Both the position numbers and the translations under genes were made by a program. The notes below the pieces were generated by a model. That model made no database searches. It was not told the origin of the DNA and was given only the letters and a program-made list of their open reading frames with translations. A stretch of 28,964 nt of DNA from a virus: IMG/VR virus record IMGVR_UViG_3300009149_000197, positions 1 to 28,964 of that record. One strand, given 5' to 3'. The first letter of the stretch is position 1. Each line of letters starts with the position of its first letter. Below are positions 1 to 7,092 of this stretch, in pieces.

Positions 1-722
1 AACTCTGTGATTCCGCAATAGGCTGGGATTATGAGTATATCTGATTGCCAAAAGCGCTTGCCAAAGATTCTATCTGTTTCCCACCCGGCCTCGTGATAGT
101 GTGCTCGCAATACTATTCGTGGCGGCGTATTTCCCATATCAATTTCTTGGTTCATTAGAGACTTTAGATAGTAGCGAAGTTGATTTCCTTTCGTCCACTG
201 GCGAATTCCCGTACTCGGGCCGTGATGTGCATAATCGATCAGCACTCCGTCTACTGTTGCTAGGCCATGTGACAAGACGCTTATGTCCACCTTGGGATAT
301 TCGGCTCGTAGCTGGTTCGCCATGACGATTGGGACCGTTCCCTCATCAAACTCGTGGCTGGGCGTTCCCTTGGCAAGTCGCAAAATCGATATATGATCCA
401 TCCACGGCTCGAATATATCTATCGCCATGACAATCTGATCTGCCGTGCGGGTAGTGATAATCCCCTTCTGATATTTCTTGCCCCAGGTAGCGTCCCCAAC
501 GAACAACAATATCACCCGGTCGCCAGCAGCCCACTCCAGTAACTCGGTGCGGTCTTTCTCATAGTTGCGCCAGAGCCAATTTTGTACTGCTGTCATCTCT
601 GGCTTATAAAGCTCGTCGTTCCCGAACTCATCCTCCTGCCAGAGTTCCGTCTCTGGCGACAATAGCCCCAACTTGTGGCCACAATGTATATCCGCCAAGG
701 CAGCCACGATGGTACGGCTCAT
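1..722 (-). CDS. Calcineurin-like metallophosphoesterase, partial (C-terminus off the left edge)
   Basis: An ATG at 720-722, with AGGAGG about 10 nt upstream, opens a frame with no stop through 240 codons to the window edge. The order of motifs fits a metal-dependent phosphoesterase: DIH at residues 11-13, VGDATWG at 75-81 (the GD block), a degenerate SHE at 122-124 where the family usually has GNHE, HHG at 166-168, and AHYHEAG at 207-213, matching the final GHxHxxG block. Such enzymes use two metal ions to cleave phosphomono- or diesters; the substrate here is unknown. It starts 24 nt after the holin-like gene, so it is probably the next gene of the late operon. The atypical GNHE block and missing C-terminus leave specificity open: phosphatase, nuclease or cyclic-nucleotide phosphodiesterase are all possible. 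Confidence 0.75.
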   Translation of the reverse strand, partial: MSRTIVAALADIHCGHKLGLLSPETELWQEDEFGNDELYKPEMTAVQNWLWRNYEKDRTELLEWAAGDRVILLFVGDATWGKKYQKGIITTRTADQIVMAIDIFEPWMDHISILRLAKGTPSHEFDEGTVPIVMANQLRAEYPKVDISVLSHGLATVDGVLIDYAHHGPSTGIRQWTKGNQLRYYLKSLMNQEIDMGNTPPRIVLRAHYHEAGWETDRIFGKRFWQSDILIIPAYCGITE

Positions 723-746
723 AAGCCTATCTTCCTCCTCTCTATT

Positions 747-1025
747 TTACAACCAACCACGTCCCCTGGCAAATGCCATAAAGATAACTCCCAGCACCTG
801 CATACCATTAGTCCCCATAATCCACACCTCCAGGTGTCTAACACGCCGAGGTAGATCATCCATCTTCAGTAATGCTTTTTGGTTCTCTTTGGCCATAGGG
901 GCTATCGTCTCCATGGTGTTTTTTATTACTGCCAGCGTTACGGCATCCTCTGTCCCATTATCGCCCTGGACAAGTGCAGCCGTGGCCACGGCAATTCGCT
1001 CAATGTCCTCATCTGTGATTGCCAC
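747..1025 (-). CDS. Small protein with one C-terminal membrane segment, holin candidate
   Basis: This 92-aa protein probably starts at a GTG one base after the stop of the upstream 288-aa gene, with a G-rich ribosome site just before it. Residues 1-60 are hydrophilic and predicted helical. Residues 67-86 (VWIMGTNGMQVLGVIFMAFA) form one probable transmembrane helix, followed by a short basic tail (RGRGWL). An amphipathic N-terminus with a single C-terminal membrane helix resembles XhlA/haemolysin-type holin accessory proteins, and the location after the tail genes is where lysis genes often lie. No endolysin is visible beside it, so the lysis role is inferred from topology and position only. 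It could also be another small membrane protein. Confidence 0.5.
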   Translation of the reverse strand: MAITDEDIERIAVATAALVQGDNGTEDAVTLAVIKNTMETIAPMAKENQKALLKMDDLPRRVRHLEVWIMGTNGMQVLGVIFMAFARGRGWL

Positions 1026-1026
1026 G

Positions 1027-1893
1027 TCAATACCCCCCTGGCGTTATCCCACCTGTATATCCCCGCAAAATCCATACTATGCCAGTCTCTAGACTTTCCA
1101 CAACGTCACCGTTCGCGAAGCGGCAGGCCCTGAAATCCTTCTTGTTGCCGTCCTGGAATCTGATCGTCACGATCACGATAGGCGTTAATTGCGCCCCTAG
1201 GTCATCATTGCCTGCAACTATGATTATCCGGTCATCAAACACATCGCACCAGTCGCCTATTGCGTCCTGCCGGTCATAGCTGTCACGCAGCTCTTCTGTT
1301 ATCCGATAACGGACGAACGGTACAATACTATCACCTGGCGGAGTACCGGTCGGCTCAGGCGTCCCTGTTTGTGTTGGCATAGTCCCCTCGGTTGGACTTT
1401 CGGTTACACATGTAAGGGTCGGCGTCGCCCAGACTATACTCGGCGTCGTAGTTGCGCACGGCACGCAGGTCTCTATCGGCAATGGCGGTGGACATTCTCT
1501 CGTCGGCTCACACGTTGGACACAGAAGTTCGTCTATCGGCTTGACGTACACGGTCACTCTATGCAACTCACAATCCCAGCCTATGCTCTCAATCAGCCAA
1601 TCAGATTCAGACTCTCGAATTTTGACGCCAACCAAATCAGAAATGAAATGCCAGTTTCCACCACTAGTCCAGTAGCGCTGGCCCGTCGGTATCTGTAACA
1701 ACAAGTCCACTCCTGGCTGTACGTTACTTCCGAATCGCACTAGAACGCCCCACCCTATAGACTCGGCCACAATCTCAGATGTCAGAGGGCATAGCGCCCC
1801 TAGCTGCCACAGACCCCACCCCGCACGCGCACCGAGATAGGCGCAAAAGAGGATCGCTATTATGACAATCGCCCCAAACCAAAAGTTTTTCAT
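1027..1893 (-). CDS. Membrane-anchored exported protein with Cys/Pro/Thr-rich spacer, function unknown
   Basis: The 288-aa product starts with a short charged N-terminus and a strong hydrophobic helix (residues 5-22), predicted to anchor the protein with the rest outside the membrane. A globular part (about 35-118) is followed by a low-complexity spacer (about 122-190) rich in Pro, Thr and Cys; cysteines at 125, 128, 134, 143, 146 and 162 include two CxxC pairs. A second globular part (about 190-280) is rich in beta-strand-like segments. Pro/Thr spacers of this kind are common in exported proteins of Chloroflexota and some other phyla, a weak host hint. It lies between the last tail-fibre-type genes and the holin candidate. 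Possible roles are lysis, envelope modification or superinfection exclusion; none is shown by a recognised domain. Confidence 0.7.
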   Translation of the reverse strand: MKNFWFGAIVIIAILFCAYLGARAGWGLWQLGALCPLTSEIVAESIGWGVLVRFGSNVQPGVDLLLQIPTGQRYWTSGGNWHFISDLVGVKIRESESDWLIESIGWDCELHRVTVYVKPIDELLCPTCEPTRECPPPLPIETCVPCATTTPSIVWATPTLTCVTESPTEGTMPTQTGTPEPTGTPPGDSIVPFVRYRITEELRDSYDRQDAIGDWCDVFDDRIIIVAGNDDLGAQLTPIVIVTIRFQDGNKKDFRACRFANGDVVESLETGIVWILRGYTGGITPGGY

Positions 1894-1903
1894 AGCCCCC
1901 AGA

Positions 1904-2116
1904 TTATCTCCCTGCTTCTGCCGCCCTCTTGTCCGTTAATCCCAGTGCGTGTATCATCGCTTGCTCAGACGCATGTGTCATGCCCTGACCATGTCCACAC
2001 ATCAGCCCCCAGTGTCTCTCAGAGATAACGCTTTCACCAGGGGAAACGGGGGTCTTGGTGTTTCCTCTGAGTCCTTTCCCTTTCCCGATTCGCAATCCAT
2101 TAGAATTCGTCGGCAT
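1904..2116 (-). CDS. Hypothetical 70-aa protein
   Basis: Its ATG overlaps the end of the preceding 61-aa gene by 17 nt and is preceded by a G-rich stretch (GGGGGTGG). The product is basic at the N-terminus and contains a His/Met/Gly-rich middle (WGLMCGHGQGMTHASEQAM). I recognise no domain and no membrane segment. Tight packing on the coding strand, with a 10-nt gap to the next gene, is the main support that it is real. Confidence 0.5.
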   Translation of the reverse strand: MPTNSNGLRIGKGKGLRGNTKTPVSPGESVISERHWGLMCGHGQGMTHASEQAMIHALGLTDKRAAEAGR

Positions 2117-2285
2117 ACACCACCCCCAAGTTCTCCATCAATTCAGCTTCGCCGCCTGCCTCGTCGCACATTGCGTCCCAGTCGGACTCGCAGATGGCAG
2201 AGGCGTCACTGCGCACACCCATGTTGTCAGTCTCGGCAAGCAACAGAATACTCAATTCCCCATTACATATTAGGTAGTATTTCAC
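2100..2285 (-). CDS. Hypothetical 61-aa acidic protein
   Basis: I chose the GTG at 2283-2285 because it overlaps the stop of the leucine-rich-repeat gene as GTGA and has GGAGGG about 8 nt upstream; a longer reading from 2321 would overlap that gene by 40 nt. The product is acidic (many Glu/Asp in the C-terminal half) with a hydrophobic N-terminal third (YYLICNGELSILLLAE). No family is recognised. The overlap suggests translational coupling to the LRR protein, so it could be a partner or chaperone of that protein, which is inference only. Confidence 0.5.
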   Translation of the reverse strand: MKYYLICNGELSILLLAETDNMGVRSDASAICESDWDAMCDEAGGEAELMENLGVVYADEF

Positions 2286-3094
2286 GGCGCTGACCCTCCA
2301 TTCCAACTTATTGCGGCCCACGTTTGGAATCCCTGACTATCATCGTCAAATATCAAGTCGTGTAACATTTCCAACTCATCCAACGGCGTCGGATACCCGT
2401 CCTGATATGTCCCCGTCGGTGCAGCATTCGTCCCGCCTATGTTTAACTCAGGCGTCGCATCATCCCAGTCAGCACGTCGTGTCCAAATGTCGAGTATGCT
2501 GCTGTCAACGGCGGATTGTAACATGCCATTGTCCTGAGCCTGAATTTTCACTATCGTATTATTTAAACCGCTCAAGTCTAGCGTAGTAATGTCATTACTA
2601 GAGCAATTCAAATAGGTTAGAGCACTCAGCAAACTTACATCTAGTATAATGAGATTATTACCTGCGCAATCCAAAAACCCCAAATTGGTTGCTGCACTTG
2701 GGTCGAGTGTATCTATATCATTAGAGGCACAATGCAAAGTTGTCAAACTAGTCAACACACTTAGGTCTAGTGTAGTAACCTGATTGCCATAAAACCATAA
2801 CTTTGTCAAACTACCCGCTAAAGGATTAAGTGTGCTACCAATTGCCCCCGCAAGACTGTTGTCATGCAAATTTATCCCTGTTACATGCCCGCCAGCTACT
2901 GTAACTCCGTTCCAGTTGCCGACAATCGGGTCAGTAAGCCAGTTGGTGTTATCAGTCCAGTTAGCTCCGTCGGTGGCGTTGTAGAGCTGCACCAGCGCCA
3001 GCGCCTCGCCAATTGGCACGTCGGTGACACGCTTCCAGAGAGGTTCTGGCCCCCCTCGCCGTCGAACTTGCGTCCCCGTTATTCTAGCTCGCAT
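2282..3094 (-). CDS. Leucine-rich-repeat protein, putative tail-tip or receptor-interacting protein
   Basis: The 270-aa product has an N-terminal cap-like region (about 28-84) of the type found before bacterial LRRs (ALVQLYNATDGANWT, then NWNGVTV). About four 21-residue LRRs follow at roughly 97-180, each on the pattern L-x-x-L-x-C/Y-x-x-N-x-[IVL]-x-x-LD-x-S. There is no signal peptide. LRRs form curved solenoids that bind proteins or glycans. The gene overlaps the end of the preceding structural gene by 11 nt and lies in a run of fibre-like genes downstream of the tail hub, so a receptor-binding or adhesion role is likely. LRR proteins are uncommon in siphovirus tail modules. A secreted or intracellular host-interaction role cannot be excluded. 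Confidence 0.8.
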   Translation of the reverse strand: MRARITGTQVRRRGGPEPLWKRVTDVPIGEALALVQLYNATDGANWTDNTNWLTDPIVGNWNGVTVAGGHVTGINLHDNSLAGAIGSTLNPLAGSLTKLWFYGNQVTTLDLSVLTSLTTLHCASNDIDTLDPSAATNLGFLDCAGNNLIILDVSLLSALTYLNCSSNDITTLDLSGLNNTIVKIQAQDNGMLQSAVDSSILDIWTRRADWDDATPELNIGGTNAAPTGTYQDGYPTPLDELEMLHDLIFDDDSQGFQTWAAISWNGGSAP

Positions 3095-3608
3095 GGTACG
3101 TCACTCCTTCACCACCAACACTTACATCAAGATAGACTGTAGCGAGGTTGGCAACTATGAGGACAGTCCATTCCCCCGCAGCAAGCTCGAATCCCTTTGT
3201 GCTGCTAACGTCACTACCTCCAACATAGACTATCCCCGTGTTGGTCGCCAATGCCTTTACTGTGACATCTGATACTAGCGCCTGACTCGCTGCCAATGCC
3301 TCTGCAGAGGTCGGCGTGGTCACCGTCTTTCGCCCAGCGTAGATCGCCGTAGGTTGTGTTATGGATGTTATCCCTACAGTCCCAAGAGCAACTGCACTGG
3401 CCTGCAATACTGCTTTCAGTGAGCCTGCCCCATCAAGCTGCAGTGGATGAACATCTGTTCCATCGTCACCAGCTACGAGGATAAAGACAGCTGGCAGTGC
3501 AGCCGCCTCTGCTGCTGTTGCTGGCGTCGAGGCCACTTCAACAAGGCCAGCTTCTTCGGTGAAAAGAAATTTTGTTCCGTCTTTGTTTACTATAGTTACA
3601 CCCTTCAT
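3084..3608 (-). CDS. Putative virion/tail-fibre-associated beta-sandwich protein
   Basis: The 174-aa product starts at an ATG with a clear ribosome site (AGGAGG, 7 nt upstream). The N-terminal 30 residues are followed by an Ala-rich stretch. Residues about 115-172 look like a compact beta domain (NTGIVYVGGSDVSSTKGFEL, then AGEWTVLIVANLATVYLDV) of a kind I associate with small accessory proteins of phage tails and fibres. It sits between the CBM-like protein and the LRR protein in the tail-tip module and is most likely a structural component. No enzyme motif is visible. Confidence 0.6.
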   Translation of the reverse strand: MKGVTIVNKDGTKFLFTEEAGLVEVASTPATAAEAAALPAVFILVAGDDGTDVHPLQLDGAGSLKAVLQASAVALGTVGITSITQPTAIYAGRKTVTTPTSAEALAASQALVSDVTVKALATNTGIVYVGGSDVSSTKGFELAAGEWTVLIVANLATVYLDVSVGGEGVTYHAS

Positions 3609-3620
3609 CGTAATCCTCCT

Positions 3621-4268
3621 CTATTTAATTCCACTTAAATAACCCGTCAATCCTTTCCAGTTTTGCTTCAAGGTTTCTATTTCTCGCTCTAAGTTCTCTA
3701 TCCGCTCATTCAGATCTCCTGACGCTGGCTGCTCTATCATTTCTAACGAAACAAAATCCCAATAGGCGTCATTATGCTTGATCCCCCATTCTGCATCTCC
3801 ACACAACCATACAACGATTTCTCCGCTAATGGGAGTGAAAATCAATTCATGTTCCACCCACTGATCTACTGCCTTTGTGCCGGGCACTTCTACATTCCAA
3901 ATCGCAACATCCCCGTCCTCAACGCCTATTCGTGTTCGATAGCTGCCAGCCCAGCTTACAGCGGGCCTATCATGTTTGCTCGACCAGCACCACACCCGTG
4001 CTGTGAACTTATACGTTGCCCCAGGATGTACGGTTATGTGTTGGCCGATATAATACTGGTGTTGCCGATAAGTTGTGAACGCCTTCAGCACGGTGTGTAT
4101 TTCGCCGTCTGGCAACGGGAATGTCTCGACCCTTACCTCAGGTCGCCCGTCACTTATCTTTTCTTCCCGCCAACGAAACTCCGTCCAGCCATCGGGCAGC
4201 TCAATCTCAGAGACTCCCTCCCACTGATGCGTCCCCCCCTCAAAGTTACCGTTTTGCAATAGGTTCAT
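3621..4268 (-). CDS. CBM-like beta-sandwich protein with C-terminal coiled coil, putative receptor-binding protein
   Basis: The frame is open upstream to 4439, but I place the start at the ATG at 4266-4268: it lies 10 nt after the preceding stop, has a GGGGGG ribosome site, and the extra 57 residues would overlap the 488-aa gene and look unlike protein. The 215-aa product opens with LLQNGNFEGG, the signature start of carbohydrate-binding-module 4/9-like domains, and continues with alternating beta strands and many Trp/Tyr (about 1-165). It ends in a heptad-like helix (LNERIENLEREIETLKQNW, about 180-200), suggesting oligomerisation. A sugar-binding head on a coiled coil fits a receptor-binding or fibre-accessory role; the ligand is unknown. 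Confidence 0.65.
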   Translation of the reverse strand: MNLLQNGNFEGGTHQWEGVSEIELPDGWTEFRWREEKISDGRPEVRVETFPLPDGEIHTVLKAFTTYRQHQYYIGQHITVHPGATYKFTARVWCWSSKHDRPAVSWAGSYRTRIGVEDGDVAIWNVEVPGTKAVDQWVEHELIFTPISGEIVVWLCGDAEWGIKHNDAYWDFVSLEMIEQPASGDLNERIENLEREIETLKQNWKGLTGYLSGIK

Positions 4269-4278
4269 TTCTGCCCCC

Positions 4279-5745
4279 CTACGAATACAAAACAAACCCC
4301 TGCCCCCATAGCTCCTTGCCCCCGTAAGTATCGGCCGCGTTATAGCAATGCACACGCACGTCCACCGTGTACGTATCTGCCTCCAATTCATCTGAGTGCC
4401 AGAGCAGATTCCCGCTATGATAGTCGTTTGCCCCCACAAATCCCTGTATGTCTAGGGCCAGTGTTCCTACGCCGTCCAAATATACTTTTGCCGCAACCCC
4501 AGGATCACGCGCGGTATCTGACTTACCGTACCAGTGATACCATACCAGTATCCGTCCCGTCGCCGTCAGGGTGAAGGTCATCCCGCTGTTTGTCCATTCT
4601 ACATAAGAGGCGTCACTGAAGTTCTGGGTGGCGTCATAGGCTACCTCTACATCATCTACGAATACCGGACTGGTCGGGATGTCCGCAACTGCCGTCCCCG
4701 TAAAAAACTGATCCGTGACCATCTGAATCGTTGTGCTGGCCGTCGCCCCCGTTTTGTAGATGATCTTGCCGATGAGTACGGCGAATCCGCTCAAGATCAA
4801 TGGCAGCGTTCCCGGTGGTTGCGCTTCTTCTGCGGCTGCCAGCTTGTAACTATCACGTCCATAGACTACGTAGACATGTCCGTCGTCCGGGTGTATGTAC
4901 ACCCAATGGACACTATACTGATTCGCTGTGATATCCCCTAACGGTAGTGTCCCGTCGTCATAGTGACTATCATCAATGTCATGCTGAGCATCTGTATAAT
5001 CCCACCCCGCACCGTCTCGAGAGACGTAGCTGAACGTATCATTTCCGCCTGCCGGATTTGTATCAAATGCTGAGAATGAGATAGCATTGATTCCCTCATA
5101 GATCGTTCCTGCTGCAATCCCGAAATCACTCGTCCCCTCGTCCGTGATTGTGCATCCTGTCGCCAGCTCGATTTCCCGCAACTGCGCCGCTCGCCGATGT
5201 AGTTTTGCGACGCCGTTGGACAAGCGCATTCCTGCTGTCGTCCAGTGTATTGTATGGTCGGCCTCGTATAGGCACGTTCCGATACCGATATTCGTCGTCC
5301 CGTTGGCGGTTGCTACCTGTGTGATGATCTGCGGGTCATTGCCATTATACTGCAACACGATATGATACTTTGTATCTGAGGCGGCCATTGCGATATTGTC
5401 CTGTTCGGCCAGCGAGATTTTAACTAGCGTGTCTGTCGCCCCCGTATCGTCACGCAGCAGAGCCGTTAGCGCGCCTATCTTGATTGTATCATTGTTCGTC
5501 CCCGCAGATAGCGCCCCTCCGGTCAGTATCTGTGGCGATAGCGGGGTGTTGGCTACAACGGGCCGCCCTTTAAAAACACTATCGCCCGCAACCCAGACCA
5601 GCGCCTCTTCGTCGGCAACCGTCGCCCAGCATACATCGTCGGCGTCAGCAATGTTCTGAATGCTATCCTGGCCCGCCGTCGCCATATCATAATAAGTCGA
5701 ATCTGTCGGATTATAGAACTTTGGATTGCCGTTACCTGCGCTCAT
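4279..5745 (-). CDS. Large putative tail fibre/structural protein (488 aa)
   Basis: The product is long, beta-rich and poor in Cys and Lys, with Gly/Thr/Asp-rich stretches typical of virion fibres, no signal peptide and no membrane segment. The N-terminus (NGNPKFYNPTDSTYYDM) and the middle (about 90-290, with many Asp/His/Tyr) suggest a multi-domain fibre. The C-terminal 120 residues form another probable beta-sandwich (FVDDVEVAYDATQNFSDASY onward). It overlaps the upstream 141-aa gene by 14 nt. Position between the HxH fibre and the CBM-like protein supports a tail-fibre or baseplate-accessory role. No catalytic motif was found, so specificity is unknown. Confidence 0.65.
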   Translation of the reverse strand: MSAGNGNPKFYNPTDSTYYDMATAGQDSIQNIADADDVCWATVADEEALVWVAGDSVFKGRPVVANTPLSPQILTGGALSAGTNNDTIKIGALTALLRDDTGATDTLVKISLAEQDNIAMAASDTKYHIVLQYNGNDPQIITQVATANGTTNIGIGTCLYEADHTIHWTTAGMRLSNGVAKLHRRAAQLREIELATGCTITDEGTSDFGIAAGTIYEGINAISFSAFDTNPAGGNDTFSYVSRDGAGWDYTDAQHDIDDSHYDDGTLPLGDITANQYSVHWVYIHPDDGHVYVVYGRDSYKLAAAEEAQPPGTLPLILSGFAVLIGKIIYKTGATASTTIQMVTDQFFTGTAVADIPTSPVFVDDVEVAYDATQNFSDASYVEWTNSGMTFTLTATGRILVWYHWYGKSDTARDPGVAAKVYLDGVGTLALDIQGFVGANDYHSGNLLWHSDELEADTYTVDVRVHCYNAADTYGGKELWGQGFVLYS

Positions 5746-6157
5746 ATAACTCCAATAGTGGACTAGCTTGCTCCATCGTCAACGGCCGCGCCTGATTCAT
5801 GAGCAGCTCCTTGACCCGCTGCTGTGTCGGGGCCCAACTCATCTGCAGCATGACTGGCACGAGAATATACACCAGATCACCCCTAATCCCAGACAGTGCT
5901 TTGTCGAGATACGCTACCAGCGTGTTTAGTTGTTCTGTGCTCAGATCGCGTGTAAGTCCGACATTCTCGTACTGGATCTGCTGTCGCCCCTCAATTACTA
6001 CAGGCGTCCAGCGGATACGCTCTTTATCGGCGGCATTGATCTGCATGAACTCCCATAGCGCCTTGAGAGCCATTGCCTCGTCTAAATCTGTCAGAACGCG
6101 TGGCAACTTCCCCAGCACATCTGCGATTGTGTTTAGTTCTTGAAACGTGAATTCCAT
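5732..6157 (-). CDS. Small helical protein in the fibre module, possible fibre assembly factor
   Basis: The 141-aa product starts at an ATG preceded by GGGGAGAG and follows the HxH fibre gene by 11 nt. It is predicted mostly helical (EFTFQELNTIADVLGKLPRV at the N-terminus, LLMNQARPLTMEQASPLLEL at the C-terminus), unlike the beta-rich neighbours. Small helical proteins between fibre genes are often fibre chaperones or baseplate accessories, but no family is recognised. Confidence 0.6.
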   Translation of the reverse strand: MEFTFQELNTIADVLGKLPRVLTDLDEAMALKALWEFMQINAADKERIRWTPVVIEGRQQIQYENVGLTRDLSTEQLNTLVAYLDKALSGIRGDLVYILVPVMLQMSWAPTQQRVKELLMNQARPLTMEQASPLLELYERR

Positions 6158-6168
6158 CTCTCTCCCCT

Positions 6169-7092
6169 CTACCAGCTACCTGGCGCTGCATTATAAATCC
6201 CCGCGTGACTGTGGCGATGCTGTGCTGCATGAGCATAAATCAGTTCCCATACCCCCAACGATGTTTCACAATACGCTTGTCCTCCACTTCCCGTTATCTG
6301 GGCATCTGATGCGGGATAGTATCCCGTATCGCCTGCCGTATCATGTGTGTGATTCCCCCCCCCCGTATTGAATGTGCTTATGTCAATTCCGTTTACCCTT
6401 CCCTCTGTACTGATATTCCCAGTTGCGCAATCTATATTGATCTTGGGTTCGCCGCCCCCCCGCGCTGGCTGTGCTGGCGCTGAAAATGGCGCTAGTGTTA
6501 GGTTGCCCCCCGACGCGTGAACGTGATCGCCCCCGGGATGTGATGCCGTCACCCAGGCGGCTCCAGATCCTGCGTCGTTTGTTGCCATGTGGAAATATGC
6601 TCTACCGCTATTCCCCAGCGCCGCCCCTCCCGTAAGAGTTGCCGACTGCACCCTCGCATCTGCTATACTGTGCCAGTGGCCGTCGTATTTCTCGTATAGG
6701 TCTTTTGGCGAAACCCCGTCAATCTTGTCGCAATCTATATCACCCGTTGCATGATCTAGGTCGCAAATATCATCATCATCAGGCCCTGTGCTCGCCCCGT
6801 CAGTCCGAGTGCTAGAATTCCTCGTCACAGCATGAATATGATTCCAACCAGCTACGTATCCGTGTCCGTTCTCATAGCCCTCCCCTGTGCCAATGTTATC
6901 CTCAGCAGTATGAACATTGGTAATCCCAGACCCGTCCCAGATCGGCAGGGTTTCGGTTGCTTGAGCAACGTTATCCCCCAGCCCGTGGACGTGATTCTCA
7001 TATAGGGTTTCCATAGCCGCAAAATCAACGCCGTCCACATCGCCACAGGTGATTTCGCCCGTCGTATTGTCCAACTTCGCTACAAGCACCAT
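6169..7092 (-). CDS. Tail fibre with six HxH motifs, predicted metal-stabilised trimer
   Basis: The 307-aa protein begins directly after the stop of the hub-fibre gene. It contains six His-x-His motifs, at residues 34-36, 85-87, 139-141, 190-192, 248-250 and 292-296 (HRHSH), spaced about 45-58 residues. It also shows three longer repeats beginning near residues 8, 112 and 220, each opening with D-x-x-T-G-[ED/N]-I and a Val/Ile-[DN]-G-[VI] block. In T4 gp37, HxH motifs in a trimeric fibre coordinate iron ions along the axis; by analogy this protein may be a metal-threaded trimeric fibre or needle. It has no signal peptide or enzyme motif. A run of ten G lies in codons just before the fifth HxH. 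Confidence 0.75.
   Translation of the reverse strand: MVLVAKLDNTTGEITCGDVDGVDFAAMETLYENHVHGLGDNVAQATETLPIWDGSGITNVHTAEDNIGTGEGYENGHGYVAGWNHIHAVTRNSSTRTDGASTGPDDDDICDLDHATGDIDCDKIDGVSPKDLYEKYDGHWHSIADARVQSATLTGGAALGNSGRAYFHMATNDAGSGAAWVTASHPGGDHVHASGGNLTLAPFSAPAQPARGGGEPKINIDCATGNISTEGRVNGIDISTFNTGGGNHTHDTAGDTGYYPASDAQITGSGGQAYCETSLGVWELIYAHAAQHRHSHAGIYNAAPGSW
6355..6364 (-). repeat. G10 homopolymer inside the HxH fibre gene
   Basis: Ten consecutive C on the given strand are ten G in the coding strand, reading as the end of a Thr codon plus three Gly codons (T-G-G-G) just upstream of the NHTH motif. Gain or loss of one base would truncate or alter the last quarter of the fibre. Such tracts are classical slipped-strand sites, but they are also common sequencing-error sites. 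Confidence 0.9.

Noticed and set aside
2720-2750. TTGACA box inside the LRR gene as a promoter
   Set aside because: The -35 box is good but at 17 nt spacing the -10 candidate TAATGA matches poorly, and it is within coding sequence.
2282-3094. Diversity-generating retroelement target
   Set aside because: No reverse transcriptase or template repeat is visible in the window, and the LRR gene shows no duplicated variable region elsewhere here.
4269-4439. Longer start for the CBM-like protein
   Set aside because: The extra 57 residues overlap the 488-aa gene and are Arg/Cys/Trp-rich, unlike protein sequence; the ATG at 4268 has a good ribosome site and fits the domain start.
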